Shown: piece after piece, positions 1 to 6,775 of the stretch
Layout: each line of letters opens with the position of its first letter
Position numbering within the stretch: the stretch's first letter is position 1
NCBI GenBank assembly: GCA_902475435.1
Contig: CABRZL010000056.1
Coordinates: forward strand, 1-12,822
Origin: an uncultured Eubacteriales bacterium
Lineage (GTDB): Bacteria > Bacillota > Clostridia > Oscillospirales > Oscillospiraceae
Direction of reading: 5' to 3'
DNA length: 12,822 nt
Translations under genes and position numbers: made by a program
Notes under the pieces: model-generated
The model's database searches: none
The model's input: only the letters and a program-made list of their open reading frames with translations
What the model was told of the DNA's origin: nothing

Positions 1-2
1 TA

Positions 3-143
3 TATACTGTCGGCCAGGATAACAATTTGAACGCGTGCTTGTTTTATTTAGCCTGCGGTTTTGAAATTGGCGGATTTGATACTAAAATATATGAAAAAAC
101 CAAACAGTCGGGAAAATGTGATATAGCTTTTTATATGCACTAA
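3..143 (+). CDS. GNAT family N-acetyltransferase, C-terminal end (partial)
   Basis: The open frame enters from the left edge and ends at TAA 141-143, giving the last 46 residues of a protein. The reading contains NACLFYLACGFEIGGFDT and then KSGK/CDIAFY-like residues. This matches the end of the acetyl-CoA fold of GNAT acetyltransferases, where an asparagine-alanine pair precedes an FY..CGFE..G motif. GNAT enzymes transfer an acetyl group from acetyl-CoA to an amine; the acceptor cannot be told from this tail. Resemblance to the streptothricin-acetyltransferase-like branch is an impression only. The gene is followed by a strong hairpin at 189-229 and does not appear linked to the genes to its right. 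Confidence 0.7.
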   Translation, partial: YTVGQDNNLNACLFYLACGFEIGGFDTKIYEKTKQSGKCDIAFYMH

Positions 144-188
144 AGACGAGTGCATTAAATGAATTCCCATTTATCGGAGAGCTAGCAA

Positions 189-229
189 AAACAGGCAGGA
201 AAGCCATTTTAGGGCTTTCCTGCCTGTTT
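189..229 (+). terminator. Strong intrinsic terminator hairpin after the GNAT gene
   Basis: A perfect 17-bp inverted repeat (189-205 with 213-229) has a 7-base loop and is preceded and followed by A/T-rich sequence (CAATTTT after it). It lies 45 bases after the acetyltransferase stop codon. The stem is long enough to work in both directions, though the T-run is short on either strand. Confidence 0.75.
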
Positions 230-234
230 CAATT

Positions 235-485
235 TTGAGAAACGGAACGCTTCAAAACCAAAAAGGGAGTAGCCAAACACTCTGATGGGTTGGCCGCCTT
301 GTCCACCCATTCAGCGGGACGTAGGGCGCATTCAAGGCCGGGTGTAAGTCCGCTCATTTCAGCCTTGACAGTTGCCCGCTGTCCTGCTATTTTCTGGGAG
401 TATGCCCAACTTCGGGACACTTTTGTCCACAAGCTGGAACGTAGGACGAAAGATGTGGGCTTTCATATACATTTTGTCTGCTGAT
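235..485. other. Stretch of unknown nature between two terminators
   Basis: No gene with a recognisable family is seen here. Both strands hold short open frames: a minus-strand frame ending at 229 with a TTG start and no clear ribosome site, and a plus-strand frame 290-484. The minus-strand reading contains WVDKAANPSECLATPFLV and looks protein-like in composition, but it lacks a convincing start. I have a weak memory of similar short readings recurring in gut Firmicutes, which would make this an interspersed repeat or a mobile-element end. That is unverified. Confidence 0.25.
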
Positions 486-492
486 GAAAACA

Positions 493-530
493 GGTCTTTG
501 TTTCCGGCTTTCCAGCCCTAAACAAAGGCC
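493..530 (-). terminator. Terminator hairpin downstream of the AraC-type gene
   Basis: GGTCTTTGTTT at 493-503 pairs with AAACAAAGGCC at 520-530 with one wobble or mismatch, and the centre contains a second small stem (GGCT/AGCC). Read on the minus strand, the hairpin starts about 12 bases after the stop codon of the AraC-type frame and is followed by TGTTTTC. Position and shape fit an intrinsic terminator. Confidence 0.6.
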
Positions 531-541
531 GTGTCTCTTAT

Positions 542-1148
542 TTAGTTTTCTGCATGAAGCCGAAATGCTCCCGGCGTAGTTCCTTCCAGCTGCTTAAATA
601 CACGCATAAATCCCCACCGATTAGAAAATCCCGTCTTCTGCGCAACATCGTCAAGCGTCAGATCTGTACTGATCAAGAGTTCCCTGGCTGCATCGATACG
701 AACTCGATGAATATAATCCAAGACGCCCATACCCATATCCGCCTTAAAAATCCTCGATAGATAAAAGGTGCTGATTCGAAACTCTTCCGAGAGTGAGGCC
801 GCCCCCAGATTTGGATCTGTATAGTTTTGCTGAATAAATTTCTCAATTGCCGGCATTTTTTATTTCTGCCATCTCTTGGCGTATAAAACATATCCTCCAG
901 GGTTGCTAAAATATCATAGGCCGTCTCCCGCATTTCCTGATAGGTTTTTGTTCGGCTTAGTTTTGGCAACATTTGAGCGAAGACCGTATTCTCCCATACA
1001 TTGCGCCGCTCATCATCTGCTTGCTGAGATGATCATCACATATTGCACGCTCCATTCTGGATTGCAGAGCCTGTTGTTTCAGTATCTGATTTTCTCTACG
1101 CAGTTTGTCTATCTCTCTGCATAGTACAAGGATGTTTTCCTGGTCCAT
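542..1148 (-). pseudogene. AraC-family transcriptional regulator, broken by two frame changes
   Basis: Three overlapping minus-strand frames together read as one protein of about 200 residues. The first (1148 to about 1000) starts MDQENILVLCREIDKLRREN and looks like a coiled-coil segment. The second (about 1000 to 862) reads NVWENTVFAQMLPKLSRTK through to DGRNKK. The third (856-542) is a complete AraC DNA-binding domain with two helix-turn-helix units: LGAASLSEEFRISTFYLSRI, then LTLDDVAQKTGFSNRWGFMR and a VFKQLEGTTPGAFR end. The second break falls at a run of six A (minus strand, 856-861), where one extra A restores the frame. The first break, around 995-1010, is not in a homopolymer. No large sensor domain is present. 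The third frame alone could still make a bare DNA-binding domain from ATG 854-856, but no ribosome site precedes it. Sequencing error is an alternative explanation for either break. Confidence 0.75.
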
Positions 1149-1171
1149 AGGGTATTCACCGCCTTACGCTT

Positions 1172-1177
1172 ATTATA
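1172..1177 (-). promoter_or_regulatory. -10 box of the AraC-type gene
   Basis: The minus strand reads TATAAT here, 24 bases before ATG 1146-1148. No good -35 box is seen 16-18 bases upstream. The position suggests that the short coiled-coil start is the native start and not a truncation point. Confidence 0.4.
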
Positions 1178-1260
1178 GCGGAGAATTTCCTCATGGGGTT
1201 TCCAAAAATTTAATGATTTTTTGGTAAATCAGCACAAAAAGCGGATACCGCTCAGGAAAA

Positions 1261-1284
1261 ACAGTTATCCGTTGATATAACTGT
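1261..1284. repeat. Small inverted repeat ACAGTTAT-N8-ATAACTGT
   Basis: A perfect 8-bp inverted repeat with an 8-base spacer lies between the divergent AraC-type and PucR-type genes. It may be a regulator binding site or a small hairpin. A 25-codon minus-strand frame (1265-1342, ending YDSYING) crosses it; without a ribosome site that frame is at most a remnant. Confidence 0.4.
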
Positions 1285-1344
1285 CATAAGCATCCTGTTC
1301 AATAAGGCGCATTTGACCGTTATTTCCAAACGTAATAAACATTC

Positions 1345-1396
1345 ATACAGGAATACGGGGCTTCATCCATATGGATGAGGCCCCGTATTCCTGTAT
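1345..1396. repeat. 52-bp near-perfect palindrome
   Basis: The two 26-base arms (1345-1370 and 1371-1396) are reverse complements except for one position, which is a T-G wobble. The centre is CCATATGG with no spacer. In RNA this would form a very stable hairpin, but there is no T-run on either side. It lies between two divergent genes, where a terminator would serve neither. It could be a leftover terminator, an insertion scar or a protein-binding site. Confidence 0.7.
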
Positions 1397-1529
1397 AAAT
1401 CTTGCCGTGGCTTGTAAGCAGCTACCATTTTATGTCTTATGGTTGTAAAGCAATGAGGGCCTCAAAAAATCAAAAATATAACTTTGGCTCCTCAAAATCC
1501 CCAGAAAACACATCGGTTCCGCGAAGCGC

Positions 1530-1564
1530 CTGTTCTATACAGCCCAGGAAAAATCTGATATACT
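1530..1564 (+). promoter_or_regulatory. Possible promoter and operator of the PucR-type gene
   Basis: TATACT at 1559-1564 is a plausible -10 box. The -35 position at 17-base spacing (1536-1541) falls inside a dyad CTGT-N5-ACAG (1530-1542) and does not match the consensus. The overlap would suit self-regulation, but the support is weak. The other bases between 1397 and 1529 show nothing recognisable. Confidence 0.3.
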
Positions 1565-1582
1565 ATTTTCGGAGGTGTTTCT

Positions 1583-3130
1583 ATGAAATGCAGTCTAATA
1601 TCTATCGTACAGGGACTGGGGGCGGAGTTCCCGCTGGAGACCTGCGGCAATTTGGAAATACAAATTACAGATATTCAAGAGATCACGGAAGATACATTAC
1701 CCCTGCGTACAGATACGCTCTATATAATCAATCAGAACCACCTACTAAACTATCACGGACCGACAGCCCAAGGACCGGTATTATGCATCAGCCACACCAG
1801 GTGGAATTTAAGCCATAGCCAACCATCGTTTCCAGTATTTATCATGGTGCTTTGTCCGGAACCGGGAAAAGTCTATTCTGCCCTGAGCCGTCATCTGTAT
1901 CAGGAAGGAGTTCGGGCCTCACAGATGCCGGAAGTGTCTGGTGCGTTTCTTCGGTGCCGTAGTTTGGACGCTTTGGTGGAAACAGGATTTTCTTACCTTG
2001 GAAATCCCTTTGCCGTCCATGACAGCAAAGGAAAACTCTTGATCTATTCCCGCCAGGCAGGACTGCGGGATACGGCATGGCAGACCGATGCATTTCTAGA
2101 GACTTTTTGCAATTTTCACTCAGTGGACAATGCCAATAGTATGGATCAATCCCGAAGGGATCAAATGCCCGTAATGCTACATCCGGAATCCGGCCCGCCT
2201 CAAATGCGCATGGCCCTTAGCTCTCGTGGACAAACCTTGGGATATCTTACAGTGATTGCGCTGTTTCATCCTTTTACCCGCTCCGATCTGCAGATAGTAG
2301 AGCTGCTGGGATGCTTTATCGCACTGGACCTGTTACGTCAGAGTTCCATCACACGTATCAGTGTTTCTGATGCCGGTCGGCTGAAAAATTTTTTGGAAAG
2401 CGGAGAGGTCACTATTCCGGAGGTTCCGCAGTGGCTGGAGCAACAGCACTGTGCGCCCGGTGCGCATTTTTATTTACTCTTGCTGAATACTGCACCACAT
2501 CGTCAAACACCTTTCTGGGATCTGGATGAGCTGCTGGCCCAGTTGGATCGGCTATTTCCGGACGGGATATCAACACGCTTGGAATCGGGCGTTGTTTTGC
2601 TGATACAAAGCACTGTTCCAATTTTGCATCATGACGGAGTCGTTGCACTGATGGATCATCTGGCCGCTGGATTGGTCCTGGGTATCAGCATGCCTTTCAC
2701 AAATCTGGCAGAATCAGGTCACGCTGCACTCCGCCAGGCGAAAAATGCCATGGAATTGGGAACAGTGCTGCACCCGGAACAGCGGTGCTATTCCTATGAA
2801 ACATATACTATATATGCAGGGCTGCGGGCGGCATCGGCTCGGGTCAACTTGCAGGAATTGTTGCCATTGGGTCTTCAGACTTTAATAGAAGCCGATACTT
2901 CTGGTGAAACACTACACACATTAGAGGTGTACCTTTCCACCGGCGGAAAAAAGGCCCGGGCAGCAGAATTGCTGTTCATACATCTAAATACGCTGAAGTA
3001 TCGTCTGGGACAGATCGCTCAAAAGCTGGAGGTAGACTTGGACGATCCGAAAACTTTGTTTTCTTTAGAGTATGCCCTACATATTATCCGATATCTTCGG
3101 TGCTTTGGCGACCATCCGAACAAAATATAG
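1583..3130 (+). CDS. PucR/CdaR-type transcriptional regulator
   Basis: This 515-residue protein ends in a PucR-type helix-turn-helix (about residues 444-505). The motif LHTLEVYLSTGGKKARAA, followed by LLFIHLNTLKYRL and then LDDPKTLFSLEYAL, is the family hallmark (HTH_30). Before it lies a GGDEF-like regulator segment around 365-392 (GISMPFTNLAESGHAALRQA). Residues about 130-250 look like a GAF/PAS-type sensor region. The N-terminal 110 residues resemble nothing I can name, and no membrane segment is seen. The start is set by GGAGGTG just before ATG 1583. PucR proteins usually activate catabolic genes in response to a small molecule. Likely targets are the neighbouring beta-helix and solute-binding genes, because the gene sits next to them and no other target is near; this is inference. 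Transcription ends at the hairpin at 3136. Confidence 0.85.
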   Translation: MKCSLISIVQGLGAEFPLETCGNLEIQITDIQEITEDTLPLRTDTLYIINQNHLLNYHGPTAQGPVLCISHTRWNLSHSQPSFPVFIMVLCPEPGKVYSALSRHLYQEGVRASQMPEVSGAFLRCRSLDALVETGFSYLGNPFAVHDSKGKLLIYSRQAGLRDTAWQTDAFLETFCNFHSVDNANSMDQSRRDQMPVMLHPESGPPQMRMALSSRGQTLGYLTVIALFHPFTRSDLQIVELLGCFIALDLLRQSSITRISVSDAGRLKNFLESGEVTIPEVPQWLEQQHCAPGAHFYLLLLNTAPHRQTPFWDLDELLAQLDRLFPDGISTRLESGVVLLIQSTVPILHHDGVVALMDHLAAGLVLGISMPFTNLAESGHAALRQAKNAMELGTVLHPEQRCYSYETYTIYAGLRAASARVNLQELLPLGLQTLIEADTSGETLHTLEVYLSTGGKKARAAELLFIHLNTLKYRLGQIAQKLEVDLDDPKTLFSLEYALHIIRYLRCFGDHPNKI

Positions 3131-3135
3131 AAATT

Positions 3136-3182
3136 CCCCATCAACTGCAGTATCGAAAATTCTTGCAGTTGATGGGGTTTTA
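3136..3182 (+). terminator. Terminator between convergent genes
   Basis: CCCCATCAACTGCA (3136-3149) pairs perfectly with TGCAGTTGATGGGG (3164-3177) and is followed by TTTTAT. It lies 6 bases after the PucR-type stop codon and before the convergent beta-helix stop, so it may serve both directions; the T-run favours the plus strand. Confidence 0.85.
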
Positions 3183-3186
3183 TAAA

Positions 3187-4596
3187 TTAAGCAGTCTCAA
3201 CCACTAGCGTTCCACCGGATGACAGCGTCACCGTCTTTTCCTCACCGCCGATGGCGTGAATAGTCACTCCGGAGACCGCATCGAGCTGTTCCAGTGCCAC
3301 ATCGCCGTGGAGTACCACATCAGAATCAGCATTGGCAGTCCAGTGGCTGCTTTTGTCCAAGCTCAGGAGCACACCGCCCGTAATAGCACCCACCAAAGCA
3401 GTGTTCTCCATCGTCACAGTCATTTTCCGGCCTGGATCCTCATGGATGATATTGTTTTCAGTATTCATGTTCTTCAACGTCACATGGATACCGTAGACCT
3501 CCCGCCCTTCCGGATTGGGCGCGCAGGGATCGTCGTTGATCCGGGACTTCACCAGTACACCGCACTGAGAATTCACCACAGCACCATCAATGAGAATATC
3601 AGAATTACAGCTCTTAACAATCACTGCCGGGTCCTCGCACTGGTACTTGCCACCTACAATATCGATCTTGGACACTTGAGTGAAGATTGCCTCACCAGGA
3701 CCGCCACCCACCACATGGTTCAATACCACATAGCTTCCACACTTGGCAGTGCAGTCGTTGAGTTTGACACTGGACTCTCCGGCCACGATAGCCGCCATGT
3801 TTTGCACATCCAAATTACAACGATTGAGTACGCAGTGACAGCCGGTATCGGCATAGGTACCATAGCCACTGCGCGTGGTAATGACGTTGCAGTCGTTGGC
3901 TTCCAGATAGACCCGATCGCCCGCGGCATCGGTAGAGAGGGCCGCCCAACTGTCGGCAATGATGGTAGAGTGATAGAAATAACTTTCAGAATCCATGACG
4001 GTACAATGGGTCCGCATATTGCCCTCAATCTCCAGGAACACCGGGGGCTTGGCCATGCCAGGTCCAATAACCCAGGTGACCTCCTTCTCGTCGATGGGCC
4101 ATGGATCTCCGTGAGACGCCAGCATGGAATCATAGACTTTCAATACGCTGTTTCCGCCGGCAGAGGTGGCGCAGCGAAGCTTACCATCCATATTGATGCG
4201 GCAATCTTTCAGGGTCAGAGAGGCATGATCCTCCACCGCCGCACCGCTGATCTTGCCACCCAGCCCCTGACCTTCCCCGGACAATCGGATGTTAGCATGC
4301 TCGACTGTGAAATCAGATCCCTTACCGGAGACATAAATGCCGCCAGTGTCTCCACGATTCAGGTTTAGCTTGACGTTCCGGGCCGCAGTATCAGTGAACT
4401 CACCGGAGATAGCTTCATCCTTGTGAACGATCTTCCCGTTTTTTACTTCCAGCGCCGCAAAGGCGGGCTTTTCCTCCGGCATCTCAGGGCCGCCAGGACC
4501 TCCAAGACCTTCGCCATCATCCATGGGTGGACCCTGCATCTTTACATATTCTGGACGCACATATTCTTTCTTTGGGATACCACGAATCAATTCCAT
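3187..4596 (-). CDS. Right-handed parallel beta-helix protein, no signal peptide
   Basis: The protein has 469 residues. After a charged N-terminus (about 1-27) and a short Gly-Pro-rich stretch (about 28-40, LGGPGGPEMPEE), the rest is a series of strand-turn repeats such as GGIYVSGKGSDFTVEHANIR, ASLTLKDCRINMDG and SSVKLNDCTAKCGSYVVLNH. This is the pattern of a pectin-lyase-like right-handed beta-helix of roughly 16-20 coils. Such folds are found in polysaccharide lyases, glycosidases and structural or binding proteins; I see no catalytic signature that would choose between them. No signal peptide, lipobox or membrane segment is visible, so it is predicted cytoplasmic, which is unusual for this fold. 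Many cysteines in the coils also fit a reducing location. The start is supported by GAAGG about 8 bases upstream. It is divergent from the solute-binding gene at 4874, sharing the regulatory region between them. Confidence 0.75.
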   Translation of the reverse strand: MELIRGIPKKEYVRPEYVKMQGPPMDDGEGLGGPGGPEMPEEKPAFAALEVKNGKIVHKDEAISGEFTDTAARNVKLNLNRGDTGGIYVSGKGSDFTVEHANIRLSGEGQGLGGKISGAAVEDHASLTLKDCRINMDGKLRCATSAGGNSVLKVYDSMLASHGDPWPIDEKEVTWVIGPGMAKPPVFLEIEGNMRTHCTVMDSESYFYHSTIIADSWAALSTDAAGDRVYLEANDCNVITTRSGYGTYADTGCHCVLNRCNLDVQNMAAIVAGESSVKLNDCTAKCGSYVVLNHVVGGGPGEAIFTQVSKIDIVGGKYQCEDPAVIVKSCNSDILIDGAVVNSQCGVLVKSRINDDPCAPNPEGREVYGIHVTLKNMNTENNIIHEDPGRKMTVTMENTALVGAITGGVLLSLDKSSHWTANADSDVVLHGDVALEQLDAVSGVTIHAIGGEEKTVTLSSGGTLVVETA

Positions 4597-4651
4597 AAAA
4601 TACCTTCTTTCTGTATCGTTCCGTTTCCGGCCATTGGGCCTGTACGGTATT

Positions 4652-4680
4652 ATTATAATACATTTCCAATGGAGTTTTAA
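4652..4680 (-). promoter_or_regulatory. Promoter of the beta-helix gene
   Basis: On the minus strand, TTAAAA (4675-4680) and a perfect TATAAT (4652-4657) are separated by 17 bases. The start of transcription would lie near 4645, leaving a leader of about 50 bases that contains a small GGCC-ATTG-GGCC hairpin (4629-4640). Confidence 0.6.
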
Positions 4681-4715
4681 TTGTCTACCTGTGTAAAATT
4701 TCTGGCTGATTCTTA

Positions 4716-4780
4716 TCTGTTACAGACAAAAATGGCCGCAGATTTTGCTCTATTGTCCGTTTCAGACAAATCTGTCCGTT
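4716..4780. promoter_or_regulatory. Cluster of operator-like repeats between divergent genes
   Basis: Several related short sites sit here. They are a TCTGTTACAGA palindrome (4716-4726), a TTGTC-N7-GACAA dyad (4753-4769), the direct repeat CAGACAAA at 4723-4730 and 4763-4770 (40 bases apart, about four helical turns), and TGTCCGTT at 4754-4761 and 4773-4780. The cluster is upstream of both the beta-helix promoter and the solute-binding gene, as expected for a shared activator site. The cognate regulator is not known; the PucR-type protein is the nearest candidate. Confidence 0.5.
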
Positions 4781-4873
4781 AAATTCGGCATGGAAAACCA
4801 TATCAATTTTCCGTCAGAGCCGCTACAATGATTTTGCCAAATACTATCCCATACAGGAAAGGAAGTATGTGAA

Positions 4874-6616
4874 ATGAAAAAACGACTATCCACACTGCTG
4901 TTGGTGCTGGGTCTGTTGTCAACCCTTTTGGCTGGCTGCGGTTCCCCTGCTACCTCTACGGAGAGCACAGCAACCTCTGCCCCTGTCCAGGAAACTACAG
5001 AAGTATCTGAAACATCTGAAGCCGCTGCTCCTGCAGTGTCCGATGTTCCTGATGATTCTGCACAGGAACCTGCTTCTGTTGAGGAGGCGGAAGCGGTCTT
5101 TGCCCCCTATGAATGGCCCCTGCCCCTGTCAGACGAGGATGTGACCTTCTCCATCTCCATGATGATCAATCCGCAACTGGCCTCCTACTTTTCCGGCTAT
5201 GAGGAGAACCCCGCCTGGCAGGAATATTCCAAGCTCACCGGTGTGAACTTTGAGTTCAGCAACATCAGCGCCATGAACATCGGCGAGCAATATAACCTGA
5301 TGTTTGCCTCCGGCGACTATCCCGACATCATGCATTCCGGCTTGGCCTACTACTCCAGCGGTACCGACGCTGCCGTCAACGACAATGTCATCCTGGATCT
5401 GGCCCCCTATTTAGAGGAATACGCCCCCAACTATCTCTATTGGGTGGAGAAGCTGGATGGTTTTCCCAATATTACCACTGACGAAGGCTATCGACCGGGT
5501 TTTGTCCATATAACGGATGAGCCCTCTATCACCAAATCCGGCCCCGTCACGCGTGGCGACTGGCTGGAGGAATTAGGCCTTGAAATTCCCCACACCATTG
5601 ACGAGCTACACGACATGCTCAAAGCTATGTATGAAGAATACGGCGCTCAATGTGAATTTGACGCCACCGCCAGCGCATTTTCCGGCGCATGGGGAACCAA
5701 TCTGACCATCTCCACCTTCCCTTCCGTCAGCTATCCTATCTATCAAGTGGACGGTGAGATCACCTACGGTCCTGTCACTGATGCGGCTAGGGATTATCTC
5801 AAAACTATGAAGTCCTGGCTGGACGAGGGCATTCTCTACAAAGATTTTGCCACCCGTACCTCTAACTTCGGCACCATTGGCGATTTTGCCGCCGGTATTT
5901 TCAGCTACTACAACGGTGATACCGACGCTCTCGCCAATGCCAGCTCCTACTTTACCGACCCTGACGCCACCATGGTGGCTCTGCCCTATGCGGTGCGCAA
6001 TGAGGGCGACGTAATCCCCTTTGACGGTTACGGCACTTCCATGAGCACCCTTACTGGCCAGGGAACCTTCTCCATTACCTCCGCCTGCGACAATGTGGAG
6101 CTGGCCGTTTCCGTACTGGATTGGCGTTATTCTGAGGCCGGTTCCTTCCTGTTCAACTACGGCATTGAGGGCATTTCCTTTGAATATGGCCCCAACGGAG
6201 AACCGGAGTACACCGATCTCATTGTCAAGAACGAAAACGGCCTTTCTGCCACCTGGCTGGCCGCCGTCTACATGGATGAATACGGCTATGTGGAGAAATA
6301 CACCAAATTTGACTATCAAATGACCGAACAACAGCTAGAGGCCCGCGAGATCTGGAGCCAGAATGTAGAATCCCTCTATGACCTGCCCCGAGCATTGAGT
6401 CTCACTGCCAACGAATCCGAAATTTTCTCCAAAAACATGGCAGATGTAGCTTCCTACACTTCTGAATCCATCCTCAAAATGCTTACCGGAGAAATGGATA
6501 TTGACACTGAATACGACACCTTCATCGATACCATTTACTCTATGGGTCTTCAAGAGTGCCTGGACTGCTACCAAGCTGCGCTAACCCGCTATCACAACCG
6601 CAATACCGTAGCTTAA
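4874..6616 (+). CDS. Extracellular solute-binding lipoprotein (LplA-like ABC-transporter component)
   Basis: The 580-residue protein begins with a lipoprotein signal (charged MKKR, hydrophobic core, lipobox LAGC with the lipid-bearing Cys22). A Ser/Thr/Glu-rich tether follows to about residue 75, then a large family-1-type substrate-binding domain. The length and motifs such as NLMFASGDYPDIMHSG, VILDLAPYLEEYAPNY and GPVTRGDWLEELGLEIP fit the LplA/YtcQ-like group, which typically binds oligosaccharides or other sizeable solutes outside the membrane. No permease or ATPase gene is near, so the transporter partner must be elsewhere if one is used. The protein is clearly paralogous to the one encoded at 6776-8506. 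ATG 4874 follows an AAAGGAAG ribosome site. A weak -10-like TACAAT lies at 4824-4829 without a good -35, which would suit activation from the upstream repeats. Confidence 0.9.
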   Translation: MKKRLSTLLLVLGLLSTLLAGCGSPATSTESTATSAPVQETTEVSETSEAAAPAVSDVPDDSAQEPASVEEAEAVFAPYEWPLPLSDEDVTFSISMMINPQLASYFSGYEENPAWQEYSKLTGVNFEFSNISAMNIGEQYNLMFASGDYPDIMHSGLAYYSSGTDAAVNDNVILDLAPYLEEYAPNYLYWVEKLDGFPNITTDEGYRPGFVHITDEPSITKSGPVTRGDWLEELGLEIPHTIDELHDMLKAMYEEYGAQCEFDATASAFSGAWGTNLTISTFPSVSYPIYQVDGEITYGPVTDAARDYLKTMKSWLDEGILYKDFATRTSNFGTIGDFAAGIFSYYNGDTDALANASSYFTDPDATMVALPYAVRNEGDVIPFDGYGTSMSTLTGQGTFSITSACDNVELAVSVLDWRYSEAGSFLFNYGIEGISFEYGPNGEPEYTDLIVKNENGLSATWLAAVYMDEYGYVEKYTKFDYQMTEQQLEAREIWSQNVESLYDLPRALSLTANESEIFSKNMADVASYTSESILKMLTGEMDIDTEYDTFIDTIYSMGLQECLDCYQAALTRYHNRNTVA

Positions 6617-6674
6617 ATATCCTGCATTGCCATGCTTCGTTGGTGTGGCATGAGGAGCATCCACCAAAGCCGAA

Positions 6675-6709
6675 ACAGAAGCCAGCGTCTAATTGGCGCT
6701 GGCTTCTGT
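6675..6709. terminator. Terminator between the two convergent solute-binding genes
   Basis: A perfect 13-bp stem (6675-6687 with 6697-6709) with a 9-base loop lies between the stops at 6616 and 6776. A T6 run follows about 11 bases later on the plus strand. It probably ends transcription from both sides. The remaining bases of this gap hold only a weak TGCCA/TGGCA repeat. Confidence 0.75.
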
Positions 6710-6775
6710 GCGTCTCAACTTTTTTCTTCCGCCTTATTGGATTGAATCAGCATTCTCCGTCCTGTCGCAAGAAAA

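Noticed and set aside
1402..1818. 138-codon plus-strand frame overlapping the start of the PucR-type gene
   Set aside because: No ribosome site and no recognisable sequence; the overlapping frame has the GGAGGTG site and a complete PucR domain.
3256..4368. 370-codon plus-strand frame opposite the beta-helix gene
   Set aside because: It reads as a low-structure His/Ile-rich shadow. The minus-strand frame shows regular beta-helix repeats and has a promoter and ribosome site.
5606..6331. 241-codon minus-strand frame inside the solute-binding gene
   Set aside because: It is a shadow of the lipoprotein gene, without a family match, ribosome site or place in an operon.
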